DNA of 64,000 bases, from positions 81,928 to 145,927 of the forward strand of contig CAIMEY010000017.1 of the NCBI GenBank assembly GCA_903840165.1, read 5' to 3'. This document shows, piece by piece, positions 36,609-44,996 of the stretch. Position 1 is the stretch's first letter. Each line of letters begins with the position of its first letter. The translations under genes were made by a program, and so were the position numbers. Source of the stretch: an uncultured Myxococcales bacterium. GTDB lineage: Bacteria; Myxococcota_A; UBA9042. Under the pieces are notes generated by a model that had not been told where the DNA came from, ran no database searches, and saw nothing but the letters and a program-made list of their open reading frames with translations.

Positions 36609-36726
36609 GCCAGTGCGCGCCAAGTGGCTAAACTGCAATCACTTTTGCCCGCGCAGAACGGCGGGTGGTGATGGAAATTGCAGGACGCGTGGCTAGCTGC
36701 TGCCCAAAGCGCTCTGGCCTGGATAG

Positions 36727-36743
36727 TGTCTCAAATTGAGACA
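36727..36743. promoter_or_regulatory. Palindrome upstream of the sigma-54 promoter (candidate activator site)
   Basis: A perfect 17-bp palindrome, TGTCTCAA-A-TTGAGACA, centred about 115-140 bp upstream of the predicted sigma-54 start. That is the distance at which NtrC-type enhancer-binding proteins usually bind. Binder unknown. Confidence 0.5.
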
Positions 36744-36848
36744 GCCGATACGCACGGGGCAGTGTTTTCCAGGTCTTGGGCCGTTGCCCGCTGGGATACC
36801 CTACGCAATAACCTTGCATAATCAATATGTTACTTTTTCTTCTCAAGT

Positions 36849-36864
36849 TGGCACGGCGCTTGCA
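36849..36864 (+). promoter_or_regulatory. Sigma-54 (-24/-12) promoter
   Basis: TGGCACG, four bases, then TTGCA: a full match to the RpoN consensus, with GG and GC separated by exactly 10 bases. Predicted start near 36875. No protein gene follows before the terminator at 37090, so the transcript is probably a small RNA. Confidence 0.75.
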
Positions 36865-36874
36865 CTATAGTCCT

Positions 36875-37128
36875 GCGACAGAACGAGCAGAATCCCTATG
36901 ACTTCCTTGAACTCCTTCCTATAAAATCCTCACACACTGCTTGTCCTGGTTTCGCCAGGGCAAAGCGTCCCCCCGGAGGCGTTACAACGGTTGCTTTGCC
37001 ATCGGTTCATCGTTAGGGAGTGGACCGAGGCAGTCCAAAGGCTGCAACCGACCTGTGCGTTTCCCCTTCCAGCCCTCTCTCGCTCTGACAGGCGGCCGCG
37101 ATTTCTTCCGGCCGCCTTGTTTTTTTTT
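36875..37128 (+). ncRNA. Candidate sigma-54-dependent structured small RNA (~250 nt)
   Basis: Starts about 12 bases after the sigma-54 -12 element and ends in a strong terminator. Internal inverted repeats visible by eye: CCTGG-TTTCG-CCAGG (36945-36959), GGCAAAGC (36959-36966) with GCTTTGCC (36993-37000), and TGGAC with GTCCA (37021-37037). The only ORF worth noting at its 5' end is eight codons (36898-36924) without a ribosome binding site. Sigma-54-driven small RNAs are known in this bacterial group (Pxr of Myxococcus), but I do not claim homology. The start is predicted from the promoter, not shown. Confidence 0.5.
37090..37128 (+). terminator. Intrinsic terminator of the candidate small RNA
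   Basis: AGGCGGCCG pairs perfectly with CGGCCGCCT around a 10-base loop, followed by a nine-base T run. No protein gene ends here, which is the strongest sign that a separate short transcript exists. Confidence 0.85.
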
Positions 37129-37169
37129 GCGCTGCGGCTGGAGCAAAGTCTGAGCGACGCACCAACATT

Positions 37170-37192
37170 CTGAAATAACAGCTCTATTTCAG
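37170..37192. promoter_or_regulatory. Inverted repeat upstream of the thiolase gene (candidate operator)
   Basis: CTGAAATA, 7 bases, then TATTTCAG: perfect 8-bp arms. It is next to a TTGACG (37195-37200) that could be a -35 element. The size and AT-rich arms suit a TetR- or GntR-type regulator of fatty acid metabolism (inference). Confidence 0.45.
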
Positions 37193-37330
37193 TCTTGACG
37201 AGGCCGTGACGCAGCACGGCCGACCACCTGTGGACGCGCGCCAAGGGCCCGTACTACACTCTTGGCCCGGCGCCGCAACCTGCCGCGCCCGTCACGATCC
37301 GGCGTTGCGCCGACCTCCAAGGAGCAAGAG

Positions 37331-38515
37331 ATGAGCAAGGATATCGTTCTAGTTGCAGGAAAACGTACGCCCTTTGGCGCATTTTGCGGCACGCTCAAGG
37401 ACCTGACAGCCACTGACCTGGCCGTGGAGGCAAGCAAGGCCGCCATCGCCTCGATCGGCATGGATCCTGCTGTAATTGATGCAGTTTTCTTTGGCAACGT
37501 TTGCCAGACCTCGGCCGACGCCATCTACCTCGCCCGCCACGTCGGCCTGCGTAGCGGTTGTGGCGTCGAAGTGCCGGCGCTCACGCTCAATCGCCTGTGC
37601 GGTTCGGGCTTTGAAGCGATCATCCAGGCCGCCAATGCCATCGAACTGGGCCAAGCTGAAGTGGTTTTGGCCGGTGGCACCGAGAGCATGACCCAGGCCC
37701 CCCACGTGCTGCGTGGTCTGCGCAGCGGCGTCAATTTCGGACCGGGCGGCAAGATGGAGGACTCGCTGTGGTCCTGTCTCACCGACACCCACACCGGCAT
37801 GGCCATGGCCAACACGGCCGAGAAGCTCGCGCGATCACATGGGATTACGCGGCAGGCCTGTGACGATTTTGCCCTTGAGGGCCAGCGTCGCTACGCGGCG
37901 GCGGCGGCGGCGGGCGTGTTCAAGGATGAGATTGCGCCGATCACCCTGCAAACCCGCAAAGGTCCAGTGGTTTTTGACCGCGACGAGCATGCACGTGCCG
38001 AGACGACCCCCGAGCAACTGGCTAAATTGAAGCCGGTTTTTGAGAAGGACGGTGTGGTCACGGCTGGCAACGCCTCGGGCATTGTCGATGGCGCTGCCGC
38101 CGTTCTGGTCACCACGCACGCGCGGGCGCGCAAAGAGAACTGGCCGATTTTGTGCAGCATTGTGTCGCACGCTGCGGTTGGCTGCGATCCGACCGTCATG
38201 GGCATCGGCCCGGTGCCGGCGATTCGCAAGGCCCTGGCTATCTCCGGCCATGCACTGTCGGAAATGGATCGGATCGAAGTCAACGAGGCTTTTGCTCCGC
38301 AATTCCTGGCGGTTGCCAAGGATCTGGAACTCGATCTCAGCAAGACCAATGTCCACGGCGGCGCGATCGCGCTGGGGCACCCGCTGGCGGCCTCGGGCGC
38401 CCGCATCATTTTGCACCTGGCCTTGGACCTGCAGCGCGGCGCCGGCCAATACGCGGTCGGTTCGGCGTGCATCGGCGGCGGTCAGGGCATCGCCATCGTG
38501 ATTCGCAAGGGCTAA
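37331..38515 (+). CDS. Thiolase (acetyl-CoA C-acyltransferase)
   Basis: 394 residues from the ATG at 37331 with AAGGAG at 7 bases; the frame opens earlier at 37262 without need. Catalytic residues are all in place: Cys90 in LNRLCGSGFE, His350 in IALGHPLA and Cys380 in SACIGGGQG, the same spacing as in PhaA/AtoB. It could act degradatively (3-ketoacyl-CoA cleavage) or biosynthetically, joining two acetyl-CoA at the start of the mevalonate route, which would fit the HMG-CoA reductase domain encoded at 56815. Context does not decide; no FadB-like partner is adjacent. A 23-bp inverted repeat upstream may control it. Confidence 0.93.
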   Translation: MSKDIVLVAGKRTPFGAFCGTLKDLTATDLAVEASKAAIASIGMDPAVIDAVFFGNVCQTSADAIYLARHVGLRSGCGVEVPALTLNRLCGSGFEAIIQAANAIELGQAEVVLAGGTESMTQAPHVLRGLRSGVNFGPGGKMEDSLWSCLTDTHTGMAMANTAEKLARSHGITRQACDDFALEGQRRYAAAAAAGVFKDEIAPITLQTRKGPVVFDRDEHARAETTPEQLAKLKPVFEKDGVVTAGNASGIVDGAAAVLVTTHARARKENWPILCSIVSHAAVGCDPTVMGIGPVPAIRKALAISGHALSEMDRIEVNEAFAPQFLAVAKDLELDLSKTNVHGGAIALGHPLAASGARIILHLALDLQRGAGQYAVGSACIGGGQGIAIVIRKG

Positions 38516-38526
38516 TGGCGGCAAGT

Positions 38527-38561
38527 CAAGGTTCTTTCCTGCTTTTCCGGAGAGAACCTTG
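38527..38561. terminator. Possible bidirectional hairpin between convergent genes
   Basis: CAAGGTTCT and AGAACCTTG form a perfect 9-bp inverted repeat with a 17-base loop in the 66-base gap between convergent genes. There is no clean T-tract on either side, so termination activity is uncertain. Confidence 0.35.
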
Positions 38562-38581
38562 GCTTTGCTGCGGCCCGGAGG

Positions 38582-39925
38582 CTAAGGCATCCGCCGCACA
38601 GGCGCTATGGGGCGAATGAATTGCTGAGCCAATCCCCAGGCATAGGCGCCTTGAAAGGGCACGACCAAGACGTCGCCCAGCTCAATGCCGTCGCCATAGC
38701 AGTGCCCGCCCCAGATATCCTCGGCATCGCACAGGGAACCACCTATTTTGACAGGAAATTCCCGCAATGATGGCCGCGTCAGATTGAGCACTGGCGCGTA
38801 GATGGCGAGGTACTTCTCCCAGCCGACGAGGTTGACGCCACCATCGACAATCACCAAATCCTTGGTTTTCTTGTCGACGACGCGCAGCACGATGTGCATG
38901 GCATAGGTCGAGACAATGCGTCCCGGCTCCGTATAGGCCACGGCTGGCACGACGCTACGAATTTCGCGGGCAAATGCGCCACCAATGGCCTGGGCATACT
39001 CTGCCAAGGGCGTGGAAGGCTTGGGATAATAGGGTTCTAGGAACTCAGAGGTCACGCCAAAGGCTTCGTTGGCCGTGTGCAAGATCGACGCCAGCGGGTC
39101 ATCTTTAGGGAAAAACCCTTCAAGTCCATGGGGTTTATAGCCGCCGCCGATGTCAATAAAGGCCATCTGCGCCCGCTGCGGTCCAGTGAGCCCTTCGCGC
39201 AGCATTTTACCAATCAATGCAAGCACCTGCACATAAGGTTCCGGCGTGCGATTCCAGCTCAGGTGCGCCTGCAAGCCGCAGACGGCAAGGTGGGGAAATG
39301 CGGCCGCCTGGTTTAGGAATTCCGGCAATTCATCCAAAGGAATTCCGAACTTAGACCAAGCTCCGTGCACGCCCGTGTGCACGCGCACACCACAGCGCAA
39401 TTGGCAGGTCGGCTGGCCATCTGGCCCTGTATATCGAGCCTGTAACAGCGCGCCCAACCTAGCTAATTCGCCGAAGCTATCGAGGTGTACAGTCACCCGC
39501 TCACGGTGGGCAATGGCGAGTTGGTGATCCCCTGCTGACTTCGCTGGACCGCTAAAAACAATCGGCACGGCAGGCAGTTGCAGTGCTGCCGTCATTTCCT
39601 CGGCGCTCGATACGTCAAGGCCGTAGCCCTCAGCCGCCGCAGTCTCTAGCAACCATGGATGATGATTGGACTTTACGGCATAGTAGGCCTGATGCGGGGC
39701 CAATTGCGCGTCGAACAAGGCTGAGAACCGGCGCAGCGCCTGGGCAAAGCCCGCCTGATCAAAGGCGTAAAAGGGCGTGGGCTGCTGCGACGCCATGGCC
39801 TGCAGCTTGGGCACCATCGGCGCAAATGCGTCAATCACATTGCGCAAATCGCCGGATTGCGGCGGCTCGGCGTGGTCGAGCAGGTGGCGAATGCGGTCCT
39901 TGGCCCCGGAGAGGTCACGCAGCAT
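38582..39925 (-). CDS. Fold-type III PLP decarboxylase (LysA/ornithine decarboxylase-like)
   Basis: 447 residues from the ATG at 39925, preceded by GGAG; this start lies 11 bases inside the previous gene. PLP lysine is Lys85 (YYAVKSNHH), the Gly-rich phosphate loop is FIDIGGGYKPHG, a conserved EPGR binds PLP, and SLCDAEDIWGG near the end carries the second-subunit catalytic Cys/Asp. This family removes the alpha-carboxylate of diaminopimelate, ornithine, arginine or carboxynorspermidine. The sequence does not look like a housekeeping LysA and its partners are two ATP-grasp ligases, so an amino-acid conjugate is a more likely substrate (inference). Confidence 0.88.
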   Translation of the reverse strand: MLRDLSGAKDRIRHLLDHAEPPQSGDLRNVIDAFAPMVPKLQAMASQQPTPFYAFDQAGFAQALRRFSALFDAQLAPHQAYYAVKSNHHPWLLETAAAEGYGLDVSSAEEMTAALQLPAVPIVFSGPAKSAGDHQLAIAHRERVTVHLDSFGELARLGALLQARYTGPDGQPTCQLRCGVRVHTGVHGAWSKFGIPLDELPEFLNQAAAFPHLAVCGLQAHLSWNRTPEPYVQVLALIGKMLREGLTGPQRAQMAFIDIGGGYKPHGLEGFFPKDDPLASILHTANEAFGVTSEFLEPYYPKPSTPLAEYAQAIGGAFAREIRSVVPAVAYTEPGRIVSTYAMHIVLRVVDKKTKDLVIVDGGVNLVGWEKYLAIYAPVLNLTRPSLREFPVKIGGSLCDAEDIWGGHCYGDGIELGDVLVVPFQGAYAWGLAQQFIRPIAPVRRMP

Positions 39926-41225
39926 CGGAGCTCCAAACATTGGAAAAAAGTGCAGCAAAATCGGGCAGTAATTGGCCAGCGTCGTCGTAGAGTGGCACGG
40001 TCGCCTGAACGGTCGCGACACACTGTTCGGCTTGCAGGACATCGCCCGGTTGAGCCAGCGCCACCAGTTGGAACTCGCCCAGCGCCAATGGATCGCGCAA
40101 CTCCGCGCCGAGATACAGCAAATGACCATCACGCGCGGTATAGCGGCCGCTCGGCAGCACCCGCGTCAGGCGATAGCCGTGCAAAGAAGGCGGCACGGCT
40201 AGGTCCAGGGTCGAACCGGCAAAATCACTTTGTGCAATGCCCTGTTCGTCAATGGTGGCCGCCTCGGGACGGCTGAGAAACTCGACGTCTTCAAAGCGCT
40301 CAGTCAGGTCAAAGCCGCCCGTGGTCTGGCGATGTCGAGCCAGTTGGGGCGTCGCTGCAGAAAGGCGTGGATTACATTCCAAAATCCACACGTTCTGCTG
40401 AGGGTCCAATAGGAAATCGACGTTGGCAAAGCCGCGGAATTCGACCTCCCGCAAGGCACGACCAAGACGCAGGAAAATCCTCGATAACTGCTGGCGCAGC
40501 GGATCTGGCAGAGCGGTTGCCCACTGGACGCCGGCAAAGAGCAGATGCTGGGTCGCAGGTGCGTAACATTGTTGGCGAATGGCCGAAAGCAGCGTCAGGG
40601 AAGCGTCGACAAAGACTGTAATTCCAAAGGCTTGCCCCGGCAGCAGGGCGCGCGTTAGGTAGGGCCGTCCTGGCTGTAGGTGCCCTTGGCCCCACAATTG
40701 GGCCAGTTGATCAGGCGCCCTCACCAGGAAAGTGCCTTCGCCGCCAAGGGAATCGGGCTCCTGGATCGCCACCGGCCCCTGCCAATCCGTGGCCCCCAGG
40801 GGCAAAGGCATTCGGGGCGGCACCGGCAGACCGTGGGCACGCAGAAACCCATCAAACCACAGCTTATTTTCGAGCTGGTCCTGCAGATCAAAGCGCGTCA
40901 TCAACAGCGTCAGTCCGTGCTGCTGCGCCCATTGGTGGACGCGGGGACTGCAGCGCGCCGTCATCAGGTACGTATCGACGCCCGCCGCGGTCAGCACTTG
41001 GGCAGCGTTGGAATCGACCAGCAGAGATTCCGTTGTATTGGTGCGACCTTGCGCCTCCATGACCAGCACATGATCGGGCGGATGCGTCTGCAGTGCCCAT
41101 TTCTGCTCTGGGGTATTGGCGCGAACCAAGGGTATCCATTGCACAAAGCTGCCTGCAGGCCAGAGGCAGCCATCGACGCCAAAAGGTAGAAATGCTATCT
41201 TTCTAGGGTGTTTCAAGATATTCAC
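39915..41225 (-). CDS. ATP-grasp family ligase
   Basis: 436 residues from a GTG at 41225 that directly follows the stop of the upstream gene. The middle shows an ATP-grasp pattern: ENKLWFDGFLRAHGLPVP, then AIQEPDSLGGEGTFLV (lysine/Gly-rich loop region), PYLTRALLPGQAFGITVFVD, and the metal-binding VDFLLDPQQNVWILECNPRLS with Glu and Asn ligands. Such enzymes form amide bonds through an acyl-phosphate. The C-terminal ~110 residues are an extra domain with a biotinyl/hammerhead flavour (GEFQLVALAQPGDVLQAEQC), similar to the end of carboxylase-type ATP-grasp proteins. Substrates unknown; it is coupled to the two neighbouring genes. Confidence 0.8.
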   Translation of the reverse strand: MNILKHPRKIAFLPFGVDGCLWPAGSFVQWIPLVRANTPEQKWALQTHPPDHVLVMEAQGRTNTTESLLVDSNAAQVLTAAGVDTYLMTARCSPRVHQWAQQHGLTLLMTRFDLQDQLENKLWFDGFLRAHGLPVPPRMPLPLGATDWQGPVAIQEPDSLGGEGTFLVRAPDQLAQLWGQGHLQPGRPYLTRALLPGQAFGITVFVDASLTLLSAIRQQCYAPATQHLLFAGVQWATALPDPLRQQLSRIFLRLGRALREVEFRGFANVDFLLDPQQNVWILECNPRLSAATPQLARHRQTTGGFDLTERFEDVEFLSRPEAATIDEQGIAQSDFAGSTLDLAVPPSLHGYRLTRVLPSGRYTARDGHLLYLGAELRDPLALGEFQLVALAQPGDVLQAEQCVATVQATVPLYDDAGQLLPDFAALFSNVWSSDAA

Positions 41226-42266
41226 TCAGCTTGCCGGCGTCGCAACGTCACCCTGGGCCGCGTCGACAACCGGGCGATGGGGAGGACGCGCCAGCGCCGA
41301 TTGCACAATACGATCAATTAGTTCTGCGTATGTCCAACCGGCCACGCCCGCCATTCGCGCTAGCCCCGCCCCACGACTCAGATCGGGGTTGGCGTTGTAG
41401 TCGACCAGGACCGGCTCCACCTGACCGTCGTCCAGGGTCCGCAGGCGAAAGTCACCGCGCCCATAATCGCAAATCAGCAAAGCTTGCGTGGCCTTAGCCA
41501 TCGCCGCATCGACGCGGTCTCGCAGTTCCTCAGGGAGCTGGGCCGGCACGGTCGGGCTATCCAGGTACTCGGGCGAATCCTCAATCCATTTGCTGCGATA
41601 GCCAAGAATCTTCGGCTGATTGGCAAAGGCCGGTCCGAAGTCGACGCGAAAGATCGGCAAGGCGACACTCGGTTGATGGCCGACAAAGGCCGCCGTGACC
41701 TCCGGGCCATCGATGAAGGCCTCGAGCAGCAAATCCGGCGCATTGGCAGGCACTTTGGCCATATAGCGCCTCAGGGCTTGGGCATCACGCACCACGCAAT
41801 CGGCGTCCATACCATAGCTGTTGTGACCAAAACGTGGTTTGACAATCACGGGATACGTGACGGTGTGCGGATCGGCATCGGCCAGCCACACCTCGGGCAC
41901 CGCGACGCCCAAACTCTGCAAATAGAGCTTAGAGGCAAATTTGTCACTGGAAAATGCTTCCGCATAGGCCCCTGTGCCTGTGAAGTGCAGGCCAGCGGCC
42001 GCTAGCACGCCCGGCACGATGGGCTCAAGGGTCATATCGTAAAAGAACCCTAGATCCGCAGCATTGAGCACCAATTGTGGTGCCATTTGCAGCAGGGTCT
42101 GCAACCAGAGGAACTGCGTATCGAGAAAAACTGCCTGCGGCTGCCAGCCCCGCTCACGCAGCGCCTCGGTCAAATCCGCCTGCAGTGTCCAAGCGTTAGC
42201 AATGGTGGGCGCGCTGTGGCCAGGCTGCCCTTGGTGCAAGATCGCAACAACCCACTGATTATCCAT
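41226..42266 (-). CDS. D-alanine-D-alanine ligase-like ATP-grasp enzyme
   Basis: 346 residues from the ATG at 42266; the frame opens earlier, to 42383, without need. Features of the Ddl group: an N-terminal Rossmann-like part (LVLNAADLGFFYDMTLEPIVPGVLAAAGLHFTG split over residues ~60-95), GAYAEAFSSDKFASKLYLQSLGV, a VIVKPRFGHNSYGM ATP-binding lysine loop, LLEAFIDGPEVTAAFVG, and metal ligands in EPVLVDYNANPDLSRG. The last segment differs from true Ddl (which has NTMPG), so it likely joins other amino acids. First gene of a three-gene minus-strand unit with another ATP-grasp ligase and a PLP decarboxylase. Confidence 0.82.
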   Translation of the reverse strand: MDNQWVVAILHQGQPGHSAPTIANAWTLQADLTEALRERGWQPQAVFLDTQFLWLQTLLQMAPQLVLNAADLGFFYDMTLEPIVPGVLAAAGLHFTGTGAYAEAFSSDKFASKLYLQSLGVAVPEVWLADADPHTVTYPVIVKPRFGHNSYGMDADCVVRDAQALRRYMAKVPANAPDLLLEAFIDGPEVTAAFVGHQPSVALPIFRVDFGPAFANQPKILGYRSKWIEDSPEYLDSPTVPAQLPEELRDRVDAAMAKATQALLICDYGRGDFRLRTLDDGQVEPVLVDYNANPDLSRGAGLARMAGVAGWTYAELIDRIVQSALARPPHRPVVDAAQGDVATPAS

Positions 42267-42541
42267 AGATTCACCATTCTTAGGGCCGGTACAAGTTCGC
42301 TTCGTTCGGGCGCGCGGCTCCAACAGCAGTTCGATGGTGCTCAAGCGGGCATCCTCAAAGGCCAACTCGCTCACCCGCGACAAGACAACTGCGCGTGATG
42401 CGGTCGGCTTCGTCTTCCCGATGCCTTACGCCGGGTTCTCCGCGCAGCGGGCCGAGTATGCGCGTTGGCCCGAGGCCCTTCAAGGTCCCACGCCCTCGAG
42501 CTTGCCCCACGACCGGTCGGCGTCGACAGCCCGCGCGCCGA

Positions 42542-42570
42542 TTGACGCAAGCGGGTCCCCGGCTTACCCT
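42542..42570 (+). promoter_or_regulatory. Sigma-70-type promoter for the TPM/radical SAM operon
   Basis: TTGACG (42542-42547), 17-bp spacer, TACCCT (42565-42570), 27 bases before the ATG at 42597, which has its own GGGAGG ribosome binding site. The same hexamer pair and spacing occur at 28590. The rest of the divergent gap (42267-42541) shows no gene or repeat I can support. Confidence 0.55.
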
Positions 42571-42596
42571 GCAGAGGTTGTTCCAAGGGAGGTTTT

Positions 42597-43598
42597 ATGC
42601 TGGTCAGTCGTCGCATTTTCGCAGGGTTTTTACTCGTAATTGCCATGGGTTTTTCGCTTTCCGCCTTGGCCTACCCAGGCCCTGTGGCCGGCATCGTCCG
42701 CGGCGGAGGCCAAGCAGGTGTCGCCCGCGCCCCGCACACGATCGACGACGCCACGCGCACCCAGCTCGAAAGCGTCGCCCACAGCGCGGCCGGCAAGACG
42801 GGCGGCAAAGTGTGGCTGGTTATCGCACAAGGCTCGGAAAATACAGAGGATTATAACTCCCTGTACAGCGACGTCGGCTTTTCAGGCAAGGACGCCATCA
42901 TCGTCAGCAATGGGCCCAAATGGGCCTTGCATTGCAATGCCTTGTCGGCAGCTGAAAAAGAAGGCGTGCTGGCCAAGTCCCTGGCCAATCACGATAAACC
43001 CCTTGAAAAAATGCAGGAACTGACCGATGCGCTGGTCAATGCCGTGCAGCACGCCAAGCCCGTGGCCTTGGTGGCCCAACCGACGCAGAACCTCAATGGC
43101 CGCGTCAGTTGGAACGAGTTCCAGCACAACAACTCGGGTCGCCACTGGTCGGACACGCAAATGTCCCGTGCTTACCAGCAGTACAAAGCGGGTCAGCCGA
43201 TCAACGTCGACAATACCGGCATCGTGACGACCACCGGCGTGCTGGCGCACCAAGATGCGAACCAGGCACCGACGAGCCATAAAGGCCTGTGGATTGGCCT
43301 AGGTGTGGCTCTTCTGCTGGTGGTGGGCTTTGTGCTGTGGCGGCGCAAGAGTCGCGACAGCGGCTTGGCTCAGGAGCTAAAGCAGGCCGTGGCGGGACCG
43401 GAAAACACCATGGCGGATGTGTACATGAACCTCGATGAGTCGCATCCGCGCTTTGCCACGCTGATCGAGCAAGCCACAGCGGTGTCCAGCCAACTCGACG
43501 GCATCAAGAAGGCCGCGCCAACACGGGAGAATATTGCTCGGCTGCGCTCCCTTGATGACCAAGCCCGCCAGTTGCGCAACGCTGTGGGGCAACGCTAG
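42597..43598 (+). CDS. TPM-domain-like membrane protein
   Basis: 333 residues. The signal peptide (LLVIAMGFSLSALA) is followed by a domain at ~45-150 resembling the TPM fold: TIDDATRTQLESVAHSAA, then GGKVWLVIAQGSENTEDY and GKDAIIVSNGPKWALH. One membrane helix at ~228-245 (LWIGLGVALLLVVGFVLW) is followed by a basic cytoplasmic tail of about 85 residues. So the TPM-like part is outside the cytoplasm. TPM proteins are linked to photosystem repair in plants and are often unassigned in bacteria. It lies 58 bases upstream of the gene for the Cys-tail protein and probably shares its transcript. Confidence 0.6.
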   Translation: MLVSRRIFAGFLLVIAMGFSLSALAYPGPVAGIVRGGGQAGVARAPHTIDDATRTQLESVAHSAAGKTGGKVWLVIAQGSENTEDYNSLYSDVGFSGKDAIIVSNGPKWALHCNALSAAEKEGVLAKSLANHDKPLEKMQELTDALVNAVQHAKPVALVAQPTQNLNGRVSWNEFQHNNSGRHWSDTQMSRAYQQYKAGQPINVDNTGIVTTTGVLAHQDANQAPTSHKGLWIGLGVALLLVVGFVLWRRKSRDSGLAQELKQAVAGPENTMADVYMNLDESHPRFATLIEQATAVSSQLDGIKKAAPTRENIARLRSLDDQARQLRNAVGQR

Positions 43599-43656
43599 TG
43601 CACCTCTCTGTCTACGCCGACACTGAATCGTTTCGTTAGATTTCTGGAGGAATATC

Positions 43657-44958
43657 ATGCGCCTAACAGCACAAATCCGTTTGTTCGTGCAGGGAGAGGA
43701 CGTCTTTCGCAAGCCGAGCTTTTGGGACAATGTCAAAGGCATGTTCGGCTCGGACGTCGACCTGCGTACGGGCGAGTCCAAGATCGCGCAGAACGCCCTA
43801 GGACTGACCGAGACGATCCAGCAAGCCCTGAAAATTGCGGGTATTACCAACGCCGTGACCTTGGTGGTGGACGACGCAGTGATCTACCAGGACATCGAAG
43901 ATCGCCCCGACGACGCCGATTTGCTGGTCCAGGCGATGCGACTGCACAGCGATCGCTTCCAGAATTTCAATGTCCTGCGCGCGGTTTTCGAGTTTGAAGG
44001 CCAGGGGTTGCATAGCCTCATCGAGGTCAACGTCCGCGCCAAAGCGCAGCGCAATGAGCCCCACGCGATTGTGGCAATTGGCTCGCGAATTGAGGAGTTG
44101 CGTCCCAAGGATGGCGAAGACCTGGAAGTAGCCAAGGACCGCATCGGCAAGTCCCTGGGCAATGCTCAGTTGGTGCCGATGTACCGTAACGTTTTGAATG
44201 CACTGGCCGGTAAGTTGCACAGCGGCTTACAGCGCGTCTTCCCCACCGCCCGCATCGAATCCGACCCGGCCGACGTCCAAGTCGTGCGTCCCAGCGGCGG
44301 CGACGTGCGCGACATGGGCCAATCCGGTGACGATCGCGACGCACATTTGCGCAGCCAACCGAGCTATGGCCGTTACGGCAGCGGTTCAGGCTGGTCCTAC
44401 GGTGCCTACTACGACCCGTGGAACACGTACTACCGCGATCCGATGGACACTTTTGTCAGCTTGATGGTCATCGACGCCTTAATCAGCCCGCGGCATAGTT
44501 GGGGCTATTCCCCTGGCTATTTAGGCAGTTCCTGGTCGAGCTATGGCTCGCCCGTCACCGTGGTCAACTACAACGGCGCACCGATCGGCAATGCGGACAA
44601 TGTCAGCAGCTTTTCCAACCAGTTATCAGGCGTTTCCCAGGTAATGGACCAGGACTTCTCCACGCAGTCCTGGGACGACCATGCCATGGCCGGCTACGAC
44701 CAGCAGGGCTCAAGCTGGGAACAATACGGCGGAAGTTCGGGCGATACCGGCAACAGCTGGGATTGCGACGGCGGCAGCGCCAGTAGCAGTGGCGATAGCG
44801 GTGGCAGTGGCGGCGGTGGCGGCTGGGACTGCGCCGGCGGTGATAGCGCAAGCTCTGGTTCTTCCTGGGATTGTGCCGCGAGCGATTGCGCCAGCAGCGA
44901 CTGTTCCTGGGACTGTAGCAGCGACTGCAGCAGCGATTGTTCCTGGGATTGCAGTTGA
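43657..44958 (+). CDS. Protein with Cys-rich (W/S)-D-C tail; candidate RiPP-like precursor
   Basis: 433 residues; GGAGG box before the ATG. Residues 1-210 look folded (QNALGLTETIQQALKIAG, LLVQAMRLHSDRFQNFNVLR) and match no family I know. Residues ~230-360 are Tyr/Ser/Gly/Trp-rich. All nine cysteines of the protein lie between residues 370 and 432, every one preceded by Asp: five as W-D-C and four as S-D-C, spaced by Ser/Ala/Gly. The protein ends SSDCSWDCS. No signal peptide is seen. A radical SAM/SPASM enzyme gene starts 38 bases downstream, so the tail is a likely substrate for thioether or other Cys/Asp crosslinks (inference). Confidence 0.75.
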   Translation: MRLTAQIRLFVQGEDVFRKPSFWDNVKGMFGSDVDLRTGESKIAQNALGLTETIQQALKIAGITNAVTLVVDDAVIYQDIEDRPDDADLLVQAMRLHSDRFQNFNVLRAVFEFEGQGLHSLIEVNVRAKAQRNEPHAIVAIGSRIEELRPKDGEDLEVAKDRIGKSLGNAQLVPMYRNVLNALAGKLHSGLQRVFPTARIESDPADVQVVRPSGGDVRDMGQSGDDRDAHLRSQPSYGRYGSGSGWSYGAYYDPWNTYYRDPMDTFVSLMVIDALISPRHSWGYSPGYLGSSWSSYGSPVTVVNYNGAPIGNADNVSSFSNQLSGVSQVMDQDFSTQSWDDHAMAGYDQQGSSWEQYGGSSGDTGNSWDCDGGSASSSGDSGGSGGGGGWDCAGGDSASSGSSWDCAASDCASSDCSWDCSSDCSSDCSWDCS

Positions 44959-44996
44959 GTTCGTCGTTCCCCGCTGACCAGCCGGATAAAGCCTTC

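Noticed and set aside
36628..36846. 72-codon minus-strand ORF in the sigma-54 region
   Set aside because: Contains the palindrome and the T-rich promoter flank; no ribosome binding site or conserved pattern. The DNA elements explain the stretch better.
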